A DNA stretch of 61,255 bases from an uncultured Alphaproteobacteria bacterium (lineage in GTDB: Bacteria > Pseudomonadota > Alphaproteobacteria > Rhizobiales > Ancalomicrobiaceae), in assembly GCA_937892955.1 (NCBI GenBank), contig CALBKH010000094.1, positions 1-61,255 of the forward strand, given 5' to 3'. Below, one piece after another: positions 48,871 to 56,504 of this stretch. A program made the position numbers and the translations under genes. How positions within the stretch are numbered: the first letter of the stretch is position 1; each line of letters begins with the position of its first letter. The notes below the pieces were generated by a model. That model was not told where the DNA came from. It made no database searches and saw only the letters and a list, made by a program, of their open reading frames with translations.

Positions 48871-49826
48871 CCGCCCTCGAAGACGATCCGAGATCCTCGT
48901 CCTACGACGACACGCCGCTGGAGATCGCGCCGAACGCGTCCGGAAAGAGCCGCTTCGATCTGCTGCCCGGCGAAACGCTGGCGCAGGGACTGAAGCGGGT
49001 GTTGCTCGGCGAGATCGTCAGCGCCCGGGATGCGCTCACCGACCGGACGATCGCGCCGGAGGAGGCGATCCACCGTGTGCGGCGGCGGCTGAAGCGGGTG
49101 CGCAGCATCTTCTTCGTCCTCGACGAGGTGCCGGGCGCCAATCGCGAGAACCGGACGATCCTGGCGCGCGACACGGCGCGGCTGCTGGCCACGGCGCGCG
49201 ACGCCGACGTGGCGACGTTCGAGGCGCGCCGCATCCTCGCCCGCGCCGAAGGGCGCGACGTCGCCGCCGCGGGTCTCCTGGTCGAACGGCTGGAGATCGA
49301 ACGGGCCGTGGCCCATCGCACCCTGCCGCCGCTCGACGAGGTCGCGTCACGCCTCAGGGCGAGCGAGGCCGACGCCCGATCGCTGCCCAATCGCTTCGAG
49401 GCGGGACGCCTCCTCGCCGACGCGCTGATCGCGTCCTATCGCCGCGGTCGGCGCGACTGGCGCGAGTTGACCGACGGCTTCACCGTCGAGACGCTGCACG
49501 ACTGGCGCAAGCGGGTGAAGCAGCGCCGCCATCTCTCGGCGCTGGTGCCGATCGAGACCGAACTCACCACCCACGCCCTCCAGCGCGATCTCGAAGATCT
49601 CGGCGAAATCCTCGGCGAGGAACACGATCTGGCGGTCCTCCAACAGCGGATCGAGACCGACGAACGGCTGCTGCGCCCACGCGAAGGCCGCGCCGGGGTG
49701 GTCGATCTCATCGCCGGCCGGCGCCGCAAATTCACCAAGAAGGCGTTGGAACTGGGGGAAGAACTCTACGGTTCGCGGACCCGGGTCGCCGCCGCGGCGC
49801 TGGATGAGCTCCGAGAACTCTGGTAA
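48867..49826 (+). CDS. CHAD-domain protein
   Basis: A 319-residue protein with a conserved-histidine alpha-helical domain (CHAD), known to bind inorganic polyphosphate. Conserved basic and His positions appear in EAIHRVRRRLKRVRS near residue 65, HDWRKRVKQRRH near 210 and LGEEHDLAVL near 245. No attached CYTH domain is present. It may act on phosphate granules. An adjacent UPF0114 membrane gene follows by 40 bp. Confidence 0.87.
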   Translation: MTALEDDPRSSSYDDTPLEIAPNASGKSRFDLLPGETLAQGLKRVLLGEIVSARDALTDRTIAPEEAIHRVRRRLKRVRSIFFVLDEVPGANRENRTILARDTARLLATARDADVATFEARRILARAEGRDVAAAGLLVERLEIERAVAHRTLPPLDEVASRLRASEADARSLPNRFEAGRLLADALIASYRRGRRDWRELTDGFTVETLHDWRKRVKQRRHLSALVPIETELTTHALQRDLEDLGEILGEEHDLAVLQQRIETDERLLRPREGRAGVVDLIAGRRRKFTKKALELGEELYGSRTRVAAAALDELRELW

Positions 49827-49866
49827 CCGGGGGCCACCCCCGGAAAGTCGAACGAAAGGTACGGAT

Positions 49867-50400
49867 GTGTCGAAAGGTGTGGAACGGTTCATCGAACGCG
49901 GGTTGTTCGCCAGTCGCTGGCTGATGGCGCCGATGTACATCGGCCTCGTCGGCGCGCTGCTCATCCTGATGTTCAAGTTCCTCCAGGGGCTCGCCGAGTT
50001 CGCCCTCCACGCGCTGACCGCCAGCGAGAGCGAGGTGGTGTTGGCGCTGCTGTCGCTGATCGACCTGACGCTCGCCGGCAACCTGCTGCTGATCGTCGTC
50101 TTCTCCGGCTACGAGAACTTCGTCTCCAAGATCGACGTCGGCGATCACGAGGACCAACCGGACTGGAAGGGCAAGGTCGACTTCGCCGGACTGAAGCTCA
50201 AGCTGATCGCCTCGATCGTCGCCATCTCGGGCATCCACCTGCTCAAGATCTTCATGGACATCCCGAAGTACACCGACCGCGACATCATGTGGATGACCAT
50301 CATCCACGTCGTCTTCGTCGGCTCGGGCGTCTTCCTGGCGCTGATGGACCGCATCCACGTCCAGCACGAGGCGGAAGGCCCGGCGATCGGCGGGCACTGA
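49867..50400 (+). CDS. UPF0114 (YqhA/TIGR00645) family membrane protein
   Basis: A 177-residue integral membrane protein with three to four spans. The N-terminal VERFIERGLFASRWLMAPMY and central SLIDLTLAGNLLLIVVFSGYENFVSKID segments (family marks, quoted in part) identify UPF0114. Function is unknown. It starts at GTG 49867 after GAAAGG, and the reading frame upstream overlaps the CHAD gene. The stop TGA is the first triplet of palindromic element B. Confidence 0.82.
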   Translation: MSKGVERFIERGLFASRWLMAPMYIGLVGALLILMFKFLQGLAEFALHALTASESEVVLALLSLIDLTLAGNLLLIVVFSGYENFVSKIDVGDHEDQPDWKGKVDFAGLKLKLIASIVAISGIHLLKIFMDIPKYTDRDIMWMTIIHVVFVGSGVFLALMDRIHVQHEAEGPAIGGH

Positions 50401-50529
50401 TACCGGGCTGATGAATTTCGGACTCGTCCGAAATTCATCAGCGTTACCGCCTGACCGGCCGACGCCCGTTCGGGCTTGCCATCGCCCATGAAGTTCTGAA
50501 CAGGTCGGAACTTCATGGGCTCGGTATGA
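50398..50529 (+). repeat. 132-bp palindromic element, copy B
   Basis: The same sequence as copy A at 26031-26162 apart from two substitutions I can see (TGATACC for TGATACT, and TTACCGCC for TTACGGCC). It begins at the UPF0114 stop and ends GGTATGA. Hairpin 1 spans 50407-50442 with 17-base arms and hairpin 2 spans 50484-50520 with 13-base arms. Both hosts end in a His codon then TGA, and GCACTGATAC is shared, so the element may supply the gene's last codon. Confidence 0.85.
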
Positions 50530-50576
50530 TACCGGGCTCGTGAAGTTCACCAAGTCCGAATTTCACGAGGTCGGTC
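50527..50576 (+). repeat. partial palindromic unit chained to copy B
   Basis: A second TGATACCGGGCT start shares its TGA with the end of copy B. One hairpin follows: CTCGTGAAGTTC (50537-50548) and GAATTTCACGAG (50558-50569), one mismatch. It stops before the mepA 3' end, so it looks like a solo half-unit. With copy B it forms the transcription end for convergent UPF0114 and mepA. Confidence 0.6.
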
Positions 50577-50588
50577 CGGGGCGGAGCC

Positions 50589-51503
50589 TCACTCCGCCAC
50601 CAGCACCCGGGAGCAGGCCGCCGGCAGATCGGCCAGTTTCAGCGGCGGGCGCGGCTTTTCCGGCGGCGACGGCTTCCACGGCTCCGGGCCGAGCCACCAG
50701 GCGAGATCGGCGCCGCAGCCGTCGCCGTCCGGGACCGACGCCTGATCCTTGCAGTCGGCCATGCCGGCGGGACAGGCGAGGCGGACGTGGAAGTGGTAGT
50801 TGTGGCCGTACCAGGGGCGAACCTTGCCGAGCCAACCGCGATCGCCCTTCGCCGTGTCGCACATCACCTTCTTGATCGCCGGATTGACGAAGATCCGCGC
50901 CACGTCTTCGTCGAGCGCCGCCTGACGCACCAGTGCCATGCGGGTCGGGGTCCAGGCCGACGGGTCGATCTCGCGCGTCCTCATGTTCACCATCGACACC
51001 GCCGAGAGGGTCTCGCGCTCGGCGCGGCTCAGCTCCTTCGCCGGCATCGGCAGGAACCAGATGTCGGCGTCGAGGCCGATCTGGTGGCTGGCGTGGCCGG
51101 TGATCATCGGCCCGCCGCGCGGCTGCGACAGGTCGCCGACCAGGAGGCCCGGCCAACCGACCGACCTGCCGCTGTCGGCGAAGCGCTCGAGGAAGGCGAC
51201 GAGACGCGGGTGGCCCCAGTTGCGGTTGCGCGACAGGCGCATCACCTGCCAGGTCGCGCCGTCGACCGGCAGCGCCACGGCGCCGGCGAGGCAGCCGCGC
51301 GAATAGGCGCCGATCGAGCGGGCGGCGAGCGGCGCCGGCGCCTTCGCGCCGCCGAACAGCACCTTGGCGGCGTCGGCGGGCAGCTCGGCCTTCACCTTGG
51401 CGACGGCTCGGCTGGTTTCTTCCGCCGTGTCCTGGGCCGCTACGGGCGTGGCGGCGAACAGGAGGCCGAGCAGGGGGGCGAGAGCAAGGGGGAGACGGCG
51501 CAT
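50589..51503 (-). CDS. mepA: penicillin-insensitive murein endopeptidase
   Basis: A 304-residue periplasmic zinc peptidase cleaving D-Ala-mDAP crosslinks. It has a signal peptide (LALAPLLGLLFAATPVAA, cleavage before QDTAEET). LAS-type zinc ligands are in GHASHQIGLDADIW near residue 137 and YHFHVRL near 241. Length fits MepA. It is monocistronic, convergent with UPF0114. Confidence 0.9.
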   Translation of the reverse strand: MRRLPLALAPLLGLLFAATPVAAQDTAEETSRAVAKVKAELPADAAKVLFGGAKAPAPLAARSIGAYSRGCLAGAVALPVDGATWQVMRLSRNRNWGHPRLVAFLERFADSGRSVGWPGLLVGDLSQPRGGPMITGHASHQIGLDADIWFLPMPAKELSRAERETLSAVSMVNMRTREIDPSAWTPTRMALVRQAALDEDVARIFVNPAIKKVMCDTAKGDRGWLGKVRPWYGHNYHFHVRLACPAGMADCKDQASVPDGDGCGADLAWWLGPEPWKPSPPEKPRPPLKLADLPAACSRVLVAE

Positions 51504-51647
51504 GACGGATTTCCCGGGGGCATCGATCCGGCCAGGATGACACGGCGGATCTTCACCGATGGTTAACCATGTTCCGCCGCGAGCGGACGGGCGGCCGGTT
51601 CACCGATCCGGCGGCCACGAGCCGACGACGGCGCGACCGTCATCCGA

Positions 51648-52607
51648 TCAGGCGATGCGGGCGAAGACGAGGCGAGCGGCGACGAGATCCTCGAGCGCGG
51701 TGCCGACCGACTTGAAGAGGGTGATCTCGGCCTCGGAGCGGCGACCGGGATCGCGGCCGCGGCACAGATCGGCGAGGTCGGCGACGACGTCGTCGGGCTT
51801 CAGGATGCCGCCGGCGATCGGCTGCGTCAGGTCGCCGGCCTCCTTCAACGCGCCGGCGCGGGTGTCGACGTAGACGCGGGCGCGGGCGATCGCCGCATCG
51901 TCGGCCTCGCGCATGGTCGGCGTGTAGCCGCCGACGAGATCGACGTGGGTGCCGGGGGCGAGGCGGGCGCCGCGGACGAGCGGTTCGCTCGACATGGTGG
52001 CGGCGGAGACGATGTCGGCGTCGGCGAGCGCCGCATCGAGATCACTCACCGCGTTCACGGCCCAGAGACGGCCGGCGAATTTCGCCGCGAGGGCCTCCGC
52101 CCTGTCGGCGGAGCGGTTCCAAACCGAGACGCGGCGGATCGGCCGGATCGCGGTATGAGCCTCGATCAGGTGTTCGGCGAGCGCCCCGGCCCCGACCATC
52201 ACCATATGGGAGGCGTCGGGCCGGGCGAGGAAGTCGGCCGCCAACGCGGAAGCCGCGGCGGTGCGCCACAGGGTGAGGCGGGTGCCGTCGAGGACGGCGA
52301 GCGGCTCGCCGGTGACGCCCGACATCAGCACATAGGCGCCGATCACCGACGGCAGGCTCCGAGCGGCGTTGCCCGGCACCACCGAGACGAGCTTCACGCC
52401 CATCACCGCATCGGCGCCGACGCCGCGGCTCGTGTCGGTCCAGGCCGGCATGAGCAGCAGCATGGTGTCGGGTTCGCCGGCCCGCGCCATCGGATGGTGA
52501 TGGCGAACCGGGGTGACCACGTCCTCGCGGAAACCGGCGCGCAGCGCTTCGACGAGATCGGCGCGGGTGAGGACCGAATCGATGGCGGCGGCGTCGATGG
52601 TGCGCAT
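51648..52607 (-). CDS. ornithine cyclodeaminase / mu-crystallin family protein
   Basis: A 319-residue NAD-dependent protein of the OCD/CRYM/alanine dehydrogenase family. The Rossmann motif is MVGAGALAEHLIEAH near residue 125. VGADAVMGVKLVSVVPGN is the substrate-lobe segment, and GTHVDLVGGYTPTMREAD is conserved in the family. Possible reactions are ornithine cyclodeamination, ketimine reduction or amino acid dehydrogenation; substrate is not determinable here. ATG 52607 was chosen because family similarity begins there. Confidence 0.82.
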   Translation of the reverse strand: MRTIDAAAIDSVLTRADLVEALRAGFREDVVTPVRHHHPMARAGEPDTMLLLMPAWTDTSRGVGADAVMGVKLVSVVPGNAARSLPSVIGAYVLMSGVTGEPLAVLDGTRLTLWRTAAASALAADFLARPDASHMVMVGAGALAEHLIEAHTAIRPIRRVSVWNRSADRAEALAAKFAGRLWAVNAVSDLDAALADADIVSAATMSSEPLVRGARLAPGTHVDLVGGYTPTMREADDAAIARARVYVDTRAGALKEAGDLTQPIAGGILKPDDVVADLADLCRGRDPGRRSEAEITLFKSVGTALEDLVAARLVFARIA

Positions 52608-52683
52608 GGCGATCCCCGTGGGAGCGGGACGGCGGAGTCCGGTCGCGGCGCCACCGTGAACGAGCGGACGACGCGCGGACCGA

Positions 52684-53055
52684 TCAGGCGACGCGGCGCG
52701 GTCCGGCGGCCGGCAGAGCGAGGCCGGCGGCGGGGGCGGTCTCGTTGCGCGCGGCGAGATCGGAGGCGAGGCGATCGCGCTCGTCGGCGAGGCGAGCGGC
52801 CTCACGACGGCCGACGCGGGCGGCGCGGCGATGGATGCGCTGGTGCCACCACACGGTGAAGCCGCCGAGCAGGATGCCGAAGACCATGGCGCCGAGCACC
52901 AGGGCGAAGAGCGGCACGTCGACGGCGAAGGCGGGATCCTCGGGCCGGAAGGGATCGAGCGCCACGGTCACCGGCTTGCGGTTGGTGACGGAGAGGGCGA
53001 CGACGACGGCGCCGAAGGGCACCGCCAGGAGCCAGGTCAGGAGGCGTGACAACAC
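52684..53055 (-). CDS. lapA: LapA-domain membrane protein
   Basis: A 123-residue protein with two N-terminal spans (LLTWLLAVPFGAVVVALSV and FALVLGAMVFGILLGGFTV) and a cytoplasmic coiled-coil tail, the LapA pattern. In E. coli LapA works with LapB in LPS regulation, but here lapB is absent. GTG 53055 follows GAGGAGAGAAG. It lies downstream of ihfB, the standard order. Confidence 0.82.
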   Translation of the reverse strand: MLSRLLTWLLAVPFGAVVVALSVTNRKPVTVALDPFRPEDPAFAVDVPLFALVLGAMVFGILLGGFTVWWHQRIHRRAARVGRREAARLADERDRLASDLAARNETAPAAGLALPAAGPRRVA

Positions 53056-53089
53056 CGATCTTCTCTCCTCGCGTGCGCGTCCGGCCGGG

Positions 53090-53386
53090 TCAGTCGCCGA
53101 GATCGACACCGTCGTTGAGACGCTCGCGCATCTCCTTGCCGGTCTTGAAGAACGGCACGTATTTCTCGGTGACGGCGACCTTCTGACCGGTGCGCGGGTT
53201 GCGGCCGGTGCGGGCCGGGCGGTTCTTGACCGAGAAGGCGCCGAAGCCGCGCAACTCGACGCGGTCGCCACGGGTCAGCGCCGCGGTGACCTCGTCGAGG
53301 ACGGCGTTGACGATGTGCTCGACGTCGCGCTGGTACAAGTGAGGGTTGCGCTCGGCCAACCTGGTCACCAGCTCGGACTTGATCAT
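53090..53386 (-). CDS. ihfB: integration host factor beta subunit
   Basis: A 98-residue HU/IHF-family DNA-bending protein. RGFGAFSVKNRPARTGRNPRTG (quoted in part: GRNPRTG) is the DNA-clamping arm with Pro at the tip. It pairs with IhfA to bend DNA at sigma-54 promoters and elsewhere. Its ATG overlaps the sppA stop (ATGA). Confidence 0.93.
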   Translation of the reverse strand: MIKSELVTRLAERNPHLYQRDVEHIVNAVLDEVTAALTRGDRVELRGFGAFSVKNRPARTGRNPRTGQKVAVTEKYVPFFKTGKEMRERLNDGVDLGD

Positions 53387-54369
53387 CGACCGATCCCCCC
53401 GGAATTGCTCGGATTTTCGCCCGTCCCAAGGTGCCAGCGCGATTGCAGTCCGTCAAGCGAACGGATCGATTCGACCCCCGATTCGAGGCCCAGCCCGGAC
53501 ACGATGCCGCGGACCAGGGCCGCGGCGATCGATTCGGCGAGCGGCCAGTCGCCGAGCTTCTTCTCCGGCTTCCAGTCGCGGATCTTGAGGTCCTTGGCGA
53601 CGCCCTTGCTCTCCAGCCAGGCGACGGCGACGCTCTCCTCGCCGAGTTCGTCGACGAGTTTCAGCGGGAGCGCCTGGGCGCCGTTGACGACGCGGCCGTC
53701 GGCGAGCTCCTGCGCCTTGTCGGCGGCGAGGCCGCGGCGTTCGGCGACGAGACCGACGAACCAGGCGTAGGTGTCCTTCACCACCCGGTCGAGCATGGCG
53801 CGGGCTTCCGGCGAGGTCGGCTTGAAGGGGTTCGGCTCGGCCTTCATCGGCGAGGATTTCACCTCTTCGAGCTTGACGCCCACGGTCTTCATCAGGTCGG
53901 AGACGTCGCCCCACTGGACGAGCACGCCGATCGAGCCGGTGAGCGCAGTGCGGCGGGCGACGATGTGGTCGGTGCCGATGGCGGCGAGATAGCCGGCGGA
54001 GGCGGCGAGCGAGCCGACATGGGCCACCGTCGGCTTCTTGGCGGCGAGCTTGCGCAGCGCCGTGTAGAGGCCTTCGCCAGCCGAGGTGGCGCCGCCGGGG
54101 CTGTCGATCGAGACGATCACGCCCTTGACCGCATCGGTCGTCGTCAGCGTCTCGACGGTCTCGAGCAGCTTGCGATCGGGCAGCATGACGCCCTGGATGG
54201 TCAGACGGGCGATGTGCGGCCGGGCCTTGTCGACCAGATCGCCGAGGCCGCCGAGCCGGGCGGCGACGGCGAGGATCGCCACCACCGCGAGGACGAAGGC
54301 GAGCGTCCGCCACAGACCGAGCTTGCGCTTCAGGCGGCGGCGATCGGCGACGACATCGGGATCGAGCAT
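53383..54369 (-). CDS. sppA: signal peptide peptidase
   Basis: A 328-residue single-repeat SppA (Ser/Lys dyad protease, as in Bacillus). It has an N-terminal anchor (TLAFVLAVVAILAVAARLG) and SIDSPGGATSAGEGLY. The nucleophile is in SLAASAGYLAA near residue 124, and the Lys region is in EEVKSSPMKAEPNP near 175. It degrades remnant signal peptides. It is coupled to ihfB by overlap, with rpsA further upstream across the Na/Pi transporter. Confidence 0.92.
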   Translation of the reverse strand: MLDPDVVADRRRLKRKLGLWRTLAFVLAVVAILAVAARLGGLGDLVDKARPHIARLTIQGVMLPDRKLLETVETLTTTDAVKGVIVSIDSPGGATSAGEGLYTALRKLAAKKPTVAHVGSLAASAGYLAAIGTDHIVARRTALTGSIGVLVQWGDVSDLMKTVGVKLEEVKSSPMKAEPNPFKPTSPEARAMLDRVVKDTYAWFVGLVAERRGLAADKAQELADGRVVNGAQALPLKLVDELGEESVAVAWLESKGVAKDLKIRDWKPEKKLGDWPLAESIAAALVRGIVSGLGLESGVESIRSLDGLQSRWHLGTGENPSNSGGIGR

Positions 54370-54461
54370 CGGGTCATCCTCGGGTCGGGGTTCCGCCGAG
54401 GGGTATCAGGGCTCGCCCGTGGCCGCAAGCGAGGGCTGCCCGCACCCGCCGAGCGCCACGG

Positions 54462-56129
54462 TCACGACCCCGGGGTCGCTCCGGCCTCGCGCAGGCGGGT
54501 GCTCATGAGATCGCCGCCGCGTTCGAGCAGCGGATAGGCGGCGCCGGCGACGAGATGATCGTTGAGGCGCTTGAGATCGCGGATGAGGTCGAGATGCAGG
54601 GCGCTCGCTTCGCGCGCGCCGTTCGGCGCTTCGCGCAGGCGGGAGAAGTGATCGGCGAGAAGGCGGGTCTCGATGGTGCGGAAGACCTGTTTCTCGGCGG
54701 CGAGAATGCGCGCGGCGGCGAGGTTCTCGGTGACGAAGATCGATGCGGCGGCGCGCAGGTTGGCGAGGACGCGGTCGAACACCGCCTGGATCTCGGTCTC
54801 CGCCGAGGGCGCCAAGGCGAAGCCGCGCTCGACGTATTTGCCGACGCTGGCGCCGACGTCGCGCTTGAGGATGTCGCCGGCGTTCTCGAGATTGACGACG
54901 AAGGCGAGGACGGCGGCGAGCCGCGCCTCGTCGCCGGCCTGGAGGCCGTCGGGCTCGAGGCGCGACAGATAGGTCTTCACCGCGCCGTTCAGCCGATCGA
55001 GCGCGTCGTCGAGGCCGACCGCCTCGGCGATGCGGCGGCGGTCGCGATCGTCGAGGGCGGCGCGCATCGCCACCACCATCTCCTCGAACAGATCGGCCAT
55101 GCGCAACGCCTCGCGCGCGGCGTGGCCGATCGCCAGGGCCGGCGTCGTGGTCGCAGCGGGATCGAGATAGAGCGGACGCGAGGGATCGTGCGGTTCGACG
55201 CGATCGGGGAACCACGCTTCGAGCATCCGCGCGACCGGTACGAGGAACGGCAGCGCGACCGCCAACAGAGCGACGTTGAAGGCGGTGTGGGCGAGCGCCA
55301 CGGCGTGGCCGGCATCGCCGAAGAGGGCCGACGTCGCGGTGGCGACGAACGGTAGGCCGGCGAGAACCGCGACGGCGCCGAGACCGCGCAGGACGAGATT
55401 GCCGACGGCGACGCGGCGACCTGCGGGATCGCTGCGTCCCTCGATCACCGGATTGAGGGAGGTGCCGAGATTGGCGCCGAGCACCAGGGCGATCGCGCCT
55501 TCCGGGCCGATCACCCTCTGAGCGGCGAAGGACATCACCAGAAGCACGGTGGCGACACTCGAATGGGCGAGCCAGGTGACGAAGGCGGCGACGAGGAGTG
55601 CCACCACGGGATCGCCGGCGACCGTGGCGATCACGCTGCGCACCGTCGGATCCTGCTGATGCGGCGCCACCACCGCGACGAGACGGGCGAGGGCGATCAG
55701 CATCAGCCCGAGGCCGATCGCCACCCGTCCGAGATCGCGGCTGCGGGTGAGACCGCCGGTGCGGAACATGACGACGCCGACGAGGACGGCGAGCGGCGCG
55801 AGATGGCCGACGTCGAAGGCGAAGAGCTGGACGATGAGGGTCGTGCCGACGTTGGCGCCGAGCATCACGGCGAGCGCCGGGACCGTGGCGATCAGGCCGT
55901 CGGCGGCGAGGGATGCGACCATCAGGCCGGTGGCGGTCGACGACTGCAGCGCGGCGGTGACGAAGAGACCGGCGGCGGCGGCGCGCAGGCGATCGCCCAC
56001 CAGCCGGCCGAGCAGGCGCCGGAGGTCGGAGCCGAAGGCGCGCTGGATGCCGGTCTGCACCATGTGCAGACCCCACAGCAGCAGCGCCACCGCGCCGGCG
56101 AGATCGAGGATGAGAAGCGTCGTCGACAC
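54462..56129 (-). CDS. Na+/phosphate cotransporter family protein with PhoU-like C terminus
   Basis: A 555-residue protein. An N-terminal Na/Pi-cotransporter region with about eight spans contains two inverted QSS-type motifs (QSSTATGLMVASL near residue 62 and AHSSVATVLLVMSF near 168). A PhoU-like helical domain lies in the last 200 residues. It probably mediates Na-coupled phosphate uptake or efflux. It sits between rpsA and sppA, where related genomes usually have no gene. Confidence 0.87.
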   Translation of the reverse strand: MSTTLLILDLAGAVALLLWGLHMVQTGIQRAFGSDLRRLLGRLVGDRLRAAAAGLFVTAALQSSTATGLMVASLAADGLIATVPALAVMLGANVGTTLIVQLFAFDVGHLAPLAVLVGVVMFRTGGLTRSRDLGRVAIGLGLMLIALARLVAVVAPHQQDPTVRSVIATVAGDPVVALLVAAFVTWLAHSSVATVLLVMSFAAQRVIGPEGAIALVLGANLGTSLNPVIEGRSDPAGRRVAVGNLVLRGLGAVAVLAGLPFVATATSALFGDAGHAVALAHTAFNVALLAVALPFLVPVARMLEAWFPDRVEPHDPSRPLYLDPAATTTPALAIGHAAREALRMADLFEEMVVAMRAALDDRDRRRIAEAVGLDDALDRLNGAVKTYLSRLEPDGLQAGDEARLAAVLAFVVNLENAGDILKRDVGASVGKYVERGFALAPSAETEIQAVFDRVLANLRAAASIFVTENLAAARILAAEKQVFRTIETRLLADHFSRLREAPNGAREASALHLDLIRDLKRLNDHLVAGAAYPLLERGGDLMSTRLREAGATPGS

Positions 56130-56501
56130 CGCCGCTCCCCTTTGCGGATCGTGCCGGCCCCGTGGCCGACCGCCCGCCTTCTCGCGCCGGCAACGGGCGA
56201 GAAGCGAACGACCTTCCGCATTAGGCGACGAAGTAATTCGTTCGTCCAGTCCCCTCGCGCGAACGTGACGCCGGGAGCGCTCGCGAGGGCGACGGGCGGC
56301 TCGGGCCCCATGAAAAAACCCGCGCCGGTCGCCCGGCGCGGGTTTCGTGCGAGGGGAACCGGAGAGACCCGGCTCCGATCATACGAGATCCGGCGGATCG
56401 CTTCGCGACGCCGGATCGAACTCATCCGTGAACCCCTCGTGTGGACGAGGTTCACGGATGAGCGGAATACCAGGTCCGGATGGAATCATCCGGACTTCGT
56501 A
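56130..56501. other. 372-bp gap: rpsA 3' structures
   Basis: No gene supported. Contents are palindromic element D against the rpsA stop, then an intrinsic terminator for rpsA, then about 180 bp that should hold the promoter of the Na/Pi transporter gene. Both structures are listed separately. Confidence 0.6.
56313..56345 (-). terminator. Rho-independent terminator of rpsA
   Basis: On the minus strand, AAACCCGCGCCGG and CCGGCGCGGGTTT form a perfect 13-bp stem around a 4-base loop, continued by a run of six T (plus-strand A at 56313-56318). This is among the best intrinsic terminators in the window, 157 bp past the rpsA stop. Confidence 0.85.
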
Positions 56502-56504
56502 TCA
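56379..56504 (-). repeat. 126-bp palindromic element, copy D
   Basis: Read on the minus strand it starts TGATAC at the rpsA stop and ends GTATGA. Hairpins (plus coordinates): 56474-56482 with 56487-56495 (9-bp, perfect), CTCATCCGTGAACC at 56421-56434 with 56449-56462 (14-bp, perfect), and 56387-56395 with 56409-56417 (9-bp). GGTATTCC follows hairpin 1, as in copy C. Arms share no clear homology with A or B, so the architecture is kept by compensatory change or by independent origin. Confidence 0.7.

Noticed and set aside
54395..54440. TATCAGGG near sppA as another palindromic element copy
   Set aside because: Only the TGATACC start motif (minus strand) is present; there is no hairpin pair or GTATGA end.
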